NCBI GenBank assembly: GCA_030827005.1
Contig: JAVBJL010000006.1
Location: 1 to 63,422, forward strand
Reading direction: 5' to 3'
DNA: 63,422 nucleotides
DNA from: Wigglesworthia glossinidia
GTDB lineage: Bacteria > Pseudomonadota > Gammaproteobacteria > Enterobacterales > Enterobacteriaceae
The notes beneath the pieces are model-generated. The model was not told the origin of the DNA. It made no database searches and worked only from the letters and a program-made list of their open reading frames with translations. A program made the translations under genes and the position numbers. Positions 54,972 through 63,422 of this stretch are shown here, one piece after another; position 1 is the stretch's first letter; each line of letters starts with the position of its first letter.

Positions 54972-55571
54972 CTATAAATCGTTTAAATTTTTAGATAAGT
55001 ATTCAGATACTCCGACTTTAGATGGAACCATGCCTGGTTTATTTTTTTTCCACTGTGCTGGACACACATATCCGTGTGTTTCATGAAAAATTAATGCATC
55101 TATTACTCGTATAATTTCGTTTATATCTCTTCCCAAAGGTAAATCGTTTATTAATTGATGACGAATTATTCCATTTTTATCAATTAAAAAAGATGCTCTT
55201 AAGGATATTCCTAATTCTGGATGTTCTACTTGATATAATTTCATAATATTTCTTTTGATATCTGATACCATAGGGTATCGAACAGAGCCAATCCCCCCAT
55301 TTTGGATTTTAGTTAATCTCCAGGCTTGATGTGAATAAACAGTGTCTATTGAAATACCTATAACTTTTACTTTTCTATTTTCAAATTCAGTATATCTTTT
55401 ATCGAATGCAATTAGTTCGGATGGACATACAAATGTAAAATTCATTGGCCAAAAAAATAGTACGGCGATTTTATTATGTATATACTTTGATAATTTAAAA
55501 TCTTGTACTATCTCTCCATTTGCATAAATAGCAGGTGCAATAAAATCATGAAAACGATTTGCAACTAACAT
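54972..55571 (-). CDS. 2-Cys peroxiredoxin (AhpC/TSA family)
   Basis: Peroxiredoxins reduce hydrogen peroxide and organic peroxides. The 199-residue protein has the peroxidatic Cys in FTFVCPSEL (about 46-54), the Arg of LRASFLID, and the resolving Cys in GYVCPAQW (about 168-175). The usual Thr of PTE is Ser. It is of the typical 2-Cys type, nearer to the thioredoxin-dependent TSA/Prx1 branch than to E. coli AhpC. With no ahpF here, TrxB and thioredoxin are the likely donors. It has its own terminator and stands alone. Confidence 0.93.
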   Translation of the reverse strand: MLVANRFHDFIAPAIYANGEIVQDFKLSKYIHNKIAVLFFWPMNFTFVCPSELIAFDKRYTEFENRKVKVIGISIDTVYSHQAWRLTKIQNGGIGSVRYPMVSDIKRNIMKLYQVEHPELGISLRASFLIDKNGIIRHQLINDLPLGRDINEIIRVIDALIFHETHGYVCPAQWKKNKPGMVPSKVGVSEYLSKNLNDL

Positions 55572-55857
55572 AATCTGAACCTCATATGTTATTAAATAAA
55601 ATATAGTTATATAAAAAATTTTATATATTTACTAGTGTTTTATTAAATAAATAATTTATATGTTTATAAATATCGTCTTTTTAATATAAATGCTGAATTT
55701 AGTTTAAATAATTTAATATGAAGATAAGTTTTTTATAATAAATATTATTTTTAGTTTAAATTTAAAAATAAATAATATAATATATGTATATATATTATAA
55801 ATTTTTTAATCAAAAATTAATTTGTTCAAAATATAATCACACTATAATGAATTCTAT

Positions 55858-56946
55858 ATGAAGAAAATTTTTAATTTTAGTGCCGGACCAAGTATGTTAC
55901 CAAAAACAGTACTCATAAAAGTGAAAAATGAATTATTTAATTGGAATAATACTAACGTATCTATAATGGAAATTAGTCATCGAAATAAAAAATTTTTAAA
56001 TCTTATTGAAACCATGAAACAAGATTTAAGAGACTTACTATATATTCCAAAAAATTACAATATAATGTTTTTACAGGGAGGCGCTCGTACACAATTTTCT
56101 AGTATTCCAATAAATTTGATCAATAAAATATCGGAAACAGCAGATTACATCGATAGTGGATATTGGGGGAAATATGCTGCATATGAAGCAAAAAAATATT
56201 GTATAGTAAACTTAATTAATGTTATTTATAAAGAAAAATTAAAAAAATCTGTTTTTCCGATGAAATCTTGGAAAATTTCAAAAAATAGTAAATACGTGCA
56301 TTATTGTCCAAATGAAACAATAGACGGTATTGCTATCAATGAAACTCCAAATTTTACAGATAAATTAATTATAGGAGATTTTTCATCTACTTTGTTGTCT
56401 AAGCCTATAGATATTAATAAATTTGGTATTATTTATGCTAGTTCTCAAAAAAATATCGGAACATCCGGAATGACAGTGTTTATTTTTCGTAATGATTTAA
56501 TTTTTAACAATAATAAAAATATACCGTCTTGTTTGAATTATCGAATGCTATATAAATATAATTCTTTATTTAATACGCCACCAATATTTAATTGGTACGT
56601 ATCCAGTTTAGTATTAAAATGGATAAAATCTAAAGGAGGATTATTGAAATTTAATGAAATTAATCAGAAAAAATCTAAATTAATTTACAAAGCTATAGAT
56701 AAAAGTAATTTTTATTATAATAACATTGATAATTTAAACCGTTCCGATATGAATGTAATATTTTATTTACCAAATAAAAAATTAAATAATCTTTTTTTAA
56801 AATTATCTCAATCTTATGGTTTGCTTTTTTTAAAAGGACATCGTGTAGCAGGAGGTATCAGAGCATCTTTATACAATGCAATGCCGATATCAGGAGTGAA
56901 AAAGCTGATAAAATTTATGAAATATTTTGAAAAACGTTACGGATAG
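55858..56946 (+). CDS. serC: Phosphoserine aminotransferase
   Basis: SerC transaminates 3-phosphohydroxypyruvate to phosphoserine and also acts in pyridoxal phosphate synthesis. The 362-residue product equals E. coli. Motifs: FNFSAGPSMLPK, MEISHRNKKF, FLQGGARTQFSSIP, the PLP lysine in SSQKNIGTSG, and GGIRASLYNAMP. The first Gly-rich region is conserved. It is followed by aroA after 39 nt, the widespread serC-aroA pair. Confidence 0.97.
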   Translation: MKKIFNFSAGPSMLPKTVLIKVKNELFNWNNTNVSIMEISHRNKKFLNLIETMKQDLRDLLYIPKNYNIMFLQGGARTQFSSIPINLINKISETADYIDSGYWGKYAAYEAKKYCIVNLINVIYKEKLKKSVFPMKSWKISKNSKYVHYCPNETIDGIAINETPNFTDKLIIGDFSSTLLSKPIDINKFGIIYASSQKNIGTSGMTVFIFRNDLIFNNNKNIPSCLNYRMLYKYNSLFNTPPIFNWYVSSLVLKWIKSKGGLLKFNEINQKKSKLIYKAIDKSNFYYNNIDNLNRSDMNVIFYLPNKKLNNLFLKLSQSYGLLFLKGHRVAGGIRASLYNAMPISGVKKLIKFMKYFEKRYG

Positions 56947-56985
56947 AAATTATTGTGAAAAATAAACGTAACTTAAAAAACTAAT

Positions 56986-58266
56986 ATGCAAAAACAAATT
57001 ACTTTAAATCCAATTTCTTACATATCCGGAAATGTATATCTTCCTGGATCTAAAAGCATATCCAATCGCGTCATTCTATTAGCAGCACAAGCACTAGGTA
57101 AAACGAAATTAATTAATATTCCAAAAAATGATGATATTACAATTATGTTACAAGCGCTTAATTGTTGTAAAATTAAATATAAATATTTTTACAAAAATCA
57201 AATTTGTAATATTCAGGGTAATAATAAAGCATTGCAAGGTTTTTCTAAAATCATATTTCTTAAAAATTCCGGAACCGCTATGCGTTTTCTCACTGCAGCG
57301 TTATCTGTGCAAAAAAATAATGTTATTTTAATGGGAAATTCTAGAATGCATCAAAGACCCATTGGACCTTTAGTAGATGCACTAAGACAAGGTGGAGCAA
57401 AAATTGATTATTTAAATAAAGAAAACTTTCCTCCATTAAAAATTTTTGGAGGGTATCGTGGAGGTAAAATTAAAATTGATTGTAATGCATCCAGTCAATT
57501 TTTAACTGCTTTACTTATGATTGCTCCATTAGCACCAAAAGATACGATCATTCATATAAAAGAAAAAATTACGTCTATTTCGTATATTAAAATGACAATT
57601 TCTATAATGAAGATTTTTCATGTTTCTATTGTAAATAATAATTTTAAAAATTTTTATTTAAAAGGAAAATCTTTTTATCAATCTCCTAAAAAATATATAA
57701 TCGAAGGAGACGCATCAAGTGCTTCTTATTTTTTAGCAGCAGCTGCTATCAAAGGAAAGTCGGTCAAAATATTTGGAATAAATAAAGAAAGCGTACAAGG
57801 CGATATTAAGTTTGCAAAAATTTTGAAAAAAATCGGTGCTAATATTTATTATGGAAATAATTATATTTTATGTTCGCATAATCAACTTAGTCGAATTAAT
57901 ATAAATGTATTTAATTTTCCAGATTCTGGTATGACAGCGGCAATTATAGCTCTATTTTGCAAAAATAGTAGTATATTAAAAAATATCCAAAATTGGAAAT
58001 TCAAAGAATGTGATCGTATAAATGCGATGTTGATTGGATTAAAGAAAATTGGAGCATATTATTTTTGTCAAGGCAATAATCTTATCATTTATCCTCCCAA
58101 AAAATTTATACGTGCTACTATTGAAACGTATGAAGATCATCGTATCGCTATGTGTTTTTCTTTATTAGCACTAGCTAATATATCAATTAAGATTAACAAT
58201 CCTAATTGTGTAAAAAAAAGCTTTCCAACATTTTTTAAAATATTAAAAAGTATCAGTTACTCATAA
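56986..58266 (+). CDS. aroA: 5-enolpyruvylshikimate-3-phosphate synthase
   Basis: AroA transfers enolpyruvyl from PEP to shikimate 3-phosphate. The 426-residue enzyme (427 in E. coli) has LPGSKSISNRVILLAA (residues 18-33), GNSRMHQRPIGPLVDALRQG, and the C-terminal YEDHRIAMCFSL. The loop with LKNSGTAMRFLTA is kept. The AroE and AroA steps both lie in this window; chorismate feeds aromatic amino acids, and tyrosine is needed by ThiH. It follows serC. Confidence 0.98.
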   Translation: MQKQITLNPISYISGNVYLPGSKSISNRVILLAAQALGKTKLINIPKNDDITIMLQALNCCKIKYKYFYKNQICNIQGNNKALQGFSKIIFLKNSGTAMRFLTAALSVQKNNVILMGNSRMHQRPIGPLVDALRQGGAKIDYLNKENFPPLKIFGGYRGGKIKIDCNASSQFLTALLMIAPLAPKDTIIHIKEKITSISYIKMTISIMKIFHVSIVNNNFKNFYLKGKSFYQSPKKYIIEGDASSASYFLAAAAIKGKSVKIFGINKESVQGDIKFAKILKKIGANIYYGNNYILCSHNQLSRININVFNFPDSGMTAAIIALFCKNSSILKNIQNWKFKECDRINAMLIGLKKIGAYYFCQGNNLIIYPPKKFIRATIETYEDHRIAMCFSLLALANISIKINNPNCVKKSFPTFFKILKSISYS

Positions 58267-58326
58267 ATTTTTATAAAGATATATAAAAATTAAATATATG
58301 TTCTTGATTAGTCTAGAATATTAGAT

Positions 58327-59013
58327 ATGATAAGGATAAATCAAAATCAAAAACAAAACATTATTACAATAGACGGTCCAAGTGCATCGGGAAAGGGCGC
58401 AATTTCTAAAAGAATTGCAACAATTTTTGGATGGAATATTTTAAATTCAGGAGCAATATATAGATCATTAGCATTTTTATCAATAAAAAATAAAATTTCA
58501 AATTCGACTGAAAAAAAATTAATCAAATTAGCATCCGAATTAAACTTAAAATTTAAAATTAAAAAAAATAAATTACATATAATTTTAAATAATCAAGATA
58601 TTACATTAAGTATATTAGATGAAACCATAGGAGTAGTTGCATCAAAAATTGCGCTGTTTCCATTATTAAGAAAAAAAATATTAAATATACAAAAAAGCTT
58701 TTATAAACCTCCAGGTCTTGTAGCAGAAGGACGCGATATGGGATCTATAGTATTTCCAAAAGCTTATTTTAAAATATTTCTTGACGCTTCATTAAAAATC
58801 CGAGCGGAACGTCGTACGAAACAGTTGCAGAATCAAGGCTTTAATGTTACTTTTAAAGAAATATTTTCTAAAATAAGAGATCGAGACAATTCGGATATAA
58901 ATCGAAAAATCGCTCCTCTAATTCCAGGCAAAAATGCTTTAATAATAAATTCTACGTTATTAAACGTAGAAGAAGTTGTACAAATAATTTTTGATTTCGT
59001 CAAAAATAGCTAA
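58327..59013 (+). CDS. cmk: Cytidylate kinase
   Basis: Cmk phosphorylates CMP and dCMP. The P-loop is ITIDGPSASGKGAISKRIA (about 14-32), followed by NSGAIYRSLAF, VAEGRDMGSIVFP and RDRDNSDINR. At 228 residues it matches E. coli (227). It lies 82 nt before rpsA, as in E. coli. Confidence 0.97.
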   Translation: MIRINQNQKQNIITIDGPSASGKGAISKRIATIFGWNILNSGAIYRSLAFLSIKNKISNSTEKKLIKLASELNLKFKIKKNKLHIILNNQDITLSILDETIGVVASKIALFPLLRKKILNIQKSFYKPPGLVAEGRDMGSIVFPKAYFKIFLDASLKIRAERRTKQLQNQGFNVTFKEIFSKIRDRDNSDINRKIAPLIPGKNALIINSTLLNVEEVVQIIFDFVKNS

Positions 59014-59095
59014 GCATAAGTGATAAACTTATTTAATTTAAAAAATTTTATATAATTTAACTCGAATTAATCATAATACTTGAAGACTACAAAAT

Positions 59096-60769
59096 ATGAC
59101 AGAATCTTTTTCTCAACTTTTTCAAGAATCTTTAAATGAAATTCAAACTCGTCCAGGTTCTTTAATCAAGGGAACTGTAATTTCTATTTTGAAAGATATA
59201 GTATTAGTGGATGCAGGATTAAAATCCGAATCTGCTATTCCCATTATACAATTCTTAAATCCTCAAGGAGAATTAGAAGTTAAAATAGGAGATCAAATAG
59301 ATGTTACATTAGATGCTATTGAAGATGGTTTTGGAGAAACAATACTTTCTCGTGAAAAAGCAAAACGATATGCGGCATGGTCAAATTTAGAAAAAGCTCA
59401 TGCAGAATCTACAACTGTAAACGGAATAATTAATGGAAAAGTTAAAGGTGGTTTTACAGTAGAAATAGAAGGAATTCGAGCTTTTTTACCGGGATCATTA
59501 GTAGACATTAGACCAATTAGAGATTCTATACATTTAGAAGGAAAAAAATTTGAATTTAAAGTAATTAAACTAGATCAAAAAAGAAATAACGTTGTTGTTT
59601 CCCGTAGAGCAGTTATTGAATCTGAAAATAGTGCAGAAAGAGAGCAGATTTTAAATAATTTACAAGAAGGTTCTCAAGCTACAGGAATAGTAAAAAATTT
59701 AACAGATTATGGTGCATTTATAGATTTAGGAGGAATTGACGGTTTACTTCATATAACAGATATGGCGTGGAAAAGAGTTAAACATCCAAGCGAAATAGTT
59801 GGAATGGGAGATGAAATTACCGTTAAAATTCTAAAATTTGATCGAGAAAAAACACGAGTTTCTCTTGGATTAAAACAACTCGGACAAGATCCATGGATAA
59901 ATCTTTCTACTAAATATCCCGAAAATAAAAACGTTTCTGGAACAGTAACAAATCTTACAGATTATGGATGTTTTGTAGAAATTGAAGAAGGCGTAGAAGG
60001 CCTAGTACATATTTCTGAAATGGATTGGACAAATAAAAATATACATCCATCAAAAGTTGTTCAAGTCGGAGATACCGTAAATGTTTTAGTATTAGATATT
60101 GACGAAAACCGTAGAAGAATCTCTTTAGGTTTAAAACAATGCCAACCAAATCCATGGAAAAAATTTTCTGAAATACATAACAAAGGAGATCATGTACAAG
60201 GAAAAATTAAATCTATTACAGATTTTGGAATTTTTATCGGATTAGATGGAGGAATAGACGGATTGGTTCATTTATCTGATATATCATGGATTCTTTCCGG
60301 AGAGGAAGCGGTTAAAGAATATAAAAAAAATGATATAATTTCAGCGATGGTTTTACAAGTAGATGCAGATCGTGAAAGAATTTCTTTAGGAATTAAGCAA
60401 TTATTAGAAGATCCTTTTAATCATTATATCTCAAAATATAAAAAAGGAGATATAATAGACGGAAAAATAATAAAAAAAACTGAAGATGAAATACTTGTAC
60501 AGTTAGAACAAAATCTAGATGGAATAATTAAATTATCATCCGAAATAAATAATAAATACTCTGATAATATTAAAAATTTGAAAATTTTAGACATACATAA
60601 ATTAAAAATTATTGGATTTGATCGAAAAAATCGTATAGTAAATTTATCGTTTTTAACAGATTCTAAAAATAACAAAATAAATCGTGAAAAAAAAACTCAA
60701 GAAAAAAATATAGACGCTTTTTCTAACGTAATGACAGAAGCATTTAAAGCTGCAACTAAAAATGATTAG
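59096..60769 (+). CDS. rpsA: 30S ribosomal protein S1
   Basis: S1 binds mRNA leaders and helps translation initiation. The protein has 557 residues, exactly the E. coli length, with six S1 repeats. Repeats 3-5 show the pattern GxVxNLTDYGx[19 protein letters not shown] near 200, [18 protein letters not shown] near 283, and [18 protein letters not shown] near 370. The end [11 protein letters not shown] matches. All six repeats are kept, though the sixth is more divergent. ihfB, downstream in E. coli, is absent. Confidence 0.98.
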   Translation: MTESFSQLFQESLNEIQTRPGSLIKGTVISILKDIVLVDAGLKSESAIPIIQFLNPQGELEVKIGDQIDVTLDAIEDGFGETILSREKAKRYAAWSNLEKAHAESTTVNGIINGKVKGGFTVEIEGIRAFLPGSLVDIRPIRDSIHLEGKKFEFKVIKLDQKRNNVVVSRRAVIESENSAEREQILNNLQEGSQATGIVKNLTDYGAFIDLGGIDGLLHITDMAWKRVKHPSEIVGMGDEITVKILKFDREKTRVSLGLKQLGQDPWINLSTKYPENKNVSGTVTNLTDYGCFVEIEEGVEGLVHISEMDWTNKNIHPSKVVQVGDTVNVLVLDIDENRRRISLGLKQCQPNPWKKFSEIHNKGDHVQGKIKSITDFGIFIGLDGGIDGLVHLSDISWILSGEEAVKEYKKNDIISAMVLQVDADRERISLGIKQLLEDPFNHYISKYKKGDIIDGKIIKKTEDEILVQLEQNLDGIIKLSSEINNKYSDNIKNLKILDIHKLKIIGFDRKNRIVNLSFLTDSKNNKINREKKTQEKNIDAFSNVMTEAFKAATKND

Positions 60770-60981
60770 AGAAAAAAATGTTACATATTTTTTACAAGAA
60801 GCACGATTTATATTAAATGTTTACAACATCTTATATTTTTTTTAAAAAACATAATCATATTCATTATTTAATTAAATTAAGTATTTACTAATAATCATGA
60901 AAAATAATAATATTCATTAATACTAATATTTAACATCAACTTAATAGATCTATTAAATTCATTTGAAAATATAAAATTTTT

Positions 60982-62751
60982 TTGCGATATGCTATGTTTT
61001 TTCGAATATACAATATTTGTATTTTTATTATATTTAATTTTTTTATTTTTTTTTCTATAATTTTTACATGTTATAGTAATCAAATAATTTTAAACATAAA
61101 TAGTCCAAGCAAAAATATATATAGTAAACTTCAAAAGTGTATAAAAAAAAATGATATTACTAATTTTGATACAATAGAATTTAATTCAAAAATAAAAAAA
61201 AAAATCGAAACTTGTTTAAAAATTTTAGGATACTATACTCCTCAAATAGAGATAAATTTTTTTAACGCAGTAAATAAAAAGAATAGTATTTTAATAATTA
61301 ATATTAAATTAGGTTGTTCTACAAAAATATTTGATACACAAATTATTTTAGATGGAGAAGCTAAACAAGATGAAGATTATTTATCATGGATAAAAAATCA
61401 TGTACCAAAATTAGGTGAACAATTAAGTCACAGCGAATATGACTTTTTTAAGCAAGGACTATCAGATATTGCAGTAAAAAAAGGATACTTTGATGCCATA
61501 TTTAAAATAAGTGAATTGCAAATTTTTCCTCAGTACTGTCGCGCTCGATGGTACATAATTTTTAATAGTGGATCACGTTATCGATTTGGAAAAATTAAAT
61601 TTTATGGATCTCAAATTAATTTAAAATATTTAGAAAATATAACAAAAAAATATTTTTATAGATTTTATGATCTTGATGTTTTATCAGATCTAACAAATCA
61701 ATTAGCTTTAACAAATTGGTTTAAATCTATTACAGTTTTTCCTAATTTTTCTTATTTTAATAAGTCTAAAAATATTATTTCATTAGATACAATACTAATT
61801 CCTACTGCAAAAAATAAATTAGAGATAGCATTGGGATACAGTGCAAATAAAAGATGGCATATTAAAGGTAATTGGGAAAAACCTTGGATGAGCTCTTTTG
61901 GGCATAGCATGAAAACTGATTTAAATATTTCATTATATGAAAAAACTATAAATATCAGTTACAAAATGCCAATTGTCGCAAACCCTCTCAGCGATTATTA
62001 TTTATTAAAAGTAAAAATAAAACATTTTAGTTTAAATAATTTTATATCTAATTTAATAATTTTTACTGCTGCAAAATATTGGAGTATTAATAATTTTCAA
62101 GCAGCCACAGATATACACTGGATTTTAGATAATTCTATACAAAACAATCATAAAAATAAAAAAAAAATATTAATATATCCCGGATTACAAATTAAAAGAA
62201 TTCATAAAGATCCTAACATATTTCCTATGTTTGGAATTAGTCAAAATTATAAATTAAATATATCTAGTAATTTTTGGGGATCAAATGTAGATTTTATTCT
62301 TTTACGTGCAGAAAATATACTTATTAATAACTTTATGCTAAAACATCGATATGTGATCAGAAATAAATTTGGATGGATCATAACAAATTCTTTTATAAAA
62401 ATCCCAATATCTATGCGATTTTTTGCCGGAGGAGATCGTAGTATAAGAGGTTTTAAGTATCAATCCTTATCTTTTCGAAATAGCGATAATAATATCATCG
62501 GATCTCTAAAATTATTTACCTTGTCATTAGAATATCAATTTAATTTTTATAAAAATTTATGGAGTTCTGTTTTTATTGATAGTGGAGATGCAAATAATTA
62601 TTTAAAATATCATAACTTAAAAACAGGAATTGGATGCGGTATACGATGGATATCTCAATTTGGACCAATTAAAATTGATATAGCTAAACCTATCTTTGCA
62701 TCAAAAAATGATCGACTAGAATTTTATATTGGATTAGGATCAGAATTATAA
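60982..62751 (+). CDS. tamA: Translocation and assembly module subunit TamA
   Basis: TamA is an Omp85-family outer-membrane beta barrel that works with TamB to insert outer-membrane proteins or move lipids. The 589-residue product (577 in E. coli) has a signal peptide of about 33 residues, POTRA-type domains (KKGYFDA, GSRYRFGKIKFYGSQI), then the barrel. The barrel has GNWEKPWMSSFGHSM, the Omp85 signature FFAGGDRSIRGFKYQS and the end EFYIGLGSEL. The start is TTG (MRY as in E. coli); ATG at 60994 is an alternative. tamB starts 2 nt after the stop. Confidence 0.96.
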   Translation: MRYAMFFRIYNICIFIIFNFFIFFSIIFTCYSNQIILNINSPSKNIYSKLQKCIKKNDITNFDTIEFNSKIKKKIETCLKILGYYTPQIEINFFNAVNKKNSILIINIKLGCSTKIFDTQIILDGEAKQDEDYLSWIKNHVPKLGEQLSHSEYDFFKQGLSDIAVKKGYFDAIFKISELQIFPQYCRARWYIIFNSGSRYRFGKIKFYGSQINLKYLENITKKYFYRFYDLDVLSDLTNQLALTNWFKSITVFPNFSYFNKSKNIISLDTILIPTAKNKLEIALGYSANKRWHIKGNWEKPWMSSFGHSMKTDLNISLYEKTINISYKMPIVANPLSDYYLLKVKIKHFSLNNFISNLIIFTAAKYWSINNFQAATDIHWILDNSIQNNHKNKKKILIYPGLQIKRIHKDPNIFPMFGISQNYKLNISSNFWGSNVDFILLRAENILINNFMLKHRYVIRNKFGWIITNSFIKIPISMRFFAGGDRSIRGFKYQSLSFRNSDNNIIGSLKLFTLSLEYQFNFYKNLWSSVFIDSGDANNYLKYHNLKTGIGCGIRWISQFGPIKIDIAKPIFASKNDRLEFYIGLGSEL

Positions 62752-62753
62752 GC

Positions 62754-63422
62754 ATGATGTCACGTATTTTTTTAAAAATATGCTACATGAATTTTTTATT
62801 TAGCATTTTTTTATTTGTTTTTTATATAACACAAAATATACGAATAGTAGAAAATACTTTAAATTTTTTTATTCCTAATCTTTTCGTAAATACAATAAAA
62901 TTACAGCCCAATAATATTGGTTTTTATTTAATTAAATATCAAGATAAAAATTTCAATATTATAATCGATAAAGTACAAATATTTTTTAATATAAATCATA
63001 AAAATTTCTATCATGGAGATTCTAAGTTTAAAAATGTTAAAATAACTTTTAATTCTCAAAAAATACAAAAAGATTTTATTAAAAATAATTTAAATAAAAA
63101 CAATTTTTTTATTTTTTTATTAAGAAATTTTTTTAAAAACATTTATATAGATAATATTTATTTTTATTATAAAAATATAGAAATTTTTGTAGAAAAAATT
63201 AATATGAATATTTTTTATTTTAATAATGCTATACATATTAATTCTGCATATATTAATAATAGCACTATTAATATATTAATTACCAAAAGTTATCAGTATA
63301 ATTTATTGAAATGGAAAAATTTATTTGATTTAAAAGAAATTAAGAATTCTTTTCAAGAAAATAATTTATTGGATAAACAAAAATTTATATTAAATTTTAA
63401 TAAAAAATTAAATTTTTTTAAT
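62754..63422 (+). CDS. tamB: TamB, N-terminal part, cut by the window edge
   Basis: TamB is a very long inner-membrane-anchored periplasmic protein that pairs with TamA and is thought to bridge the envelope. From ATG at 62754 (or 62757) the frame is open for 223 codons to the end of the window. It begins with a single hydrophobic anchor (about residues 6-27). A stretch NFFIPNLFVNTIKLQPNN matches the E. coli region with VPGLDIGKV, and FHGDSKFKNVKITF-like sequence follows. The remaining residues are Lys/Asn-rich and divergent. The identification rests on these matches and the tamA-tamB order; its full length cannot be judged. Confidence 0.85.
   Translation, partial: MMSRIFLKICYMNFLFSIFLFVFYITQNIRIVENTLNFFIPNLFVNTIKLQPNNIGFYLIKYQDKNFNIIIDKVQIFFNINHKNFYHGDSKFKNVKITFNSQKIQKDFIKNNLNKNNFFIFLLRNFFKNIYIDNIYFYYKNIEIFVEKINMNIFYFNNAIHINSAYINNSTINILITKSYQYNLLKWKNLFDLKEIKNSFQENNLLDKQKFILNFNKKLNFFN

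Overview
The window is a strongly AT-rich, gene-dense stretch of a reduced gammaproteobacterial genome. Almost every protein is a recognisable, often slightly shortened version of an Escherichia coli housekeeping protein. Gene order follows E. coli in short blocks, and the genes between those blocks are lost and replaced by featureless AT-rich spacers. There are no phages, insertion sequences, CRISPR arrays or foreign islands. This is the pattern of an obligate insect endosymbiont related to Enterobacterales. The complete thiamine locus next to haem, shikimate, serine/B6-type and CoA genes would suit a vitamin-provisioning symbiont of the Wigglesworthia type, but I cannot assign the species from this window.

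Layout. 1-3.7 kb: rluD, bamD, ftsB, ispD, ispF. 3.8-10.9 kb: yccA, tRNA-Ser(UGA), then hemH-adk-htpG-ybaB-dnaX, hha and the 4.5S RNA gene. 11-24.5 kb: the rpoC-rpoB-rplL-rplJ-rplA-rplK-nusG-secE-tuf block (minus strand) with its four-tRNA cluster. 24.7-27.4 kb: coaA, birA, murB. 27.7-38.2 kb: purH-purD, hupA, hemE and thiC-thiE-thiF-thiS-thiG-thiH. 38.3-48.9 kb: hspQ, rpiA, glyA, ssb, dnaB, plsC, aroE, tsaC, def, fmt, trkA. 48.9-54.4 kb: sdaC, trxB, a remnant of ftsK, lolA, serS. 55-63.4 kb: a 2-Cys peroxiredoxin, serC, aroA, cmk, rpsA, tamA and the 5' part of tamB, which runs off the window.

How the genes work together. They cover transcription and translation, replication (dnaB, ssb, dnaX), division (ftsB, ftsK N-domain), outer-membrane assembly (bamD, lolA, tamA/tamB) and precursor supply: isoprenoids, haem, purines, chorismate, serine/glycine/C1 units, thiamine, CoA, phospholipid and peptidoglycan.

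Most interesting points. (1) ftsK is cut down to its membrane domain, and its N-terminus is out of frame across an 11-A run. (2) thiF is intact except for one in-frame TGA where tryptophan is expected, although TGA clearly works as a stop elsewhere in the window. (3) murB appears to start at an AUA codon behind a good Shine-Dalgarno. (4) The murB/purH junction and the order of the whole block look like a circular permutation of the segment that lies between rrnB and rrnE in E. coli, with the rRNA operon gone. (5) The 4.5S RNA gene sits about 26 nt behind rpoC. (6) The rplL-rpoB attenuator hairpin is kept while the thiC TPP riboswitch is lost. (7) tsaC has lost its usual PGP motif. I found no wholly new system.
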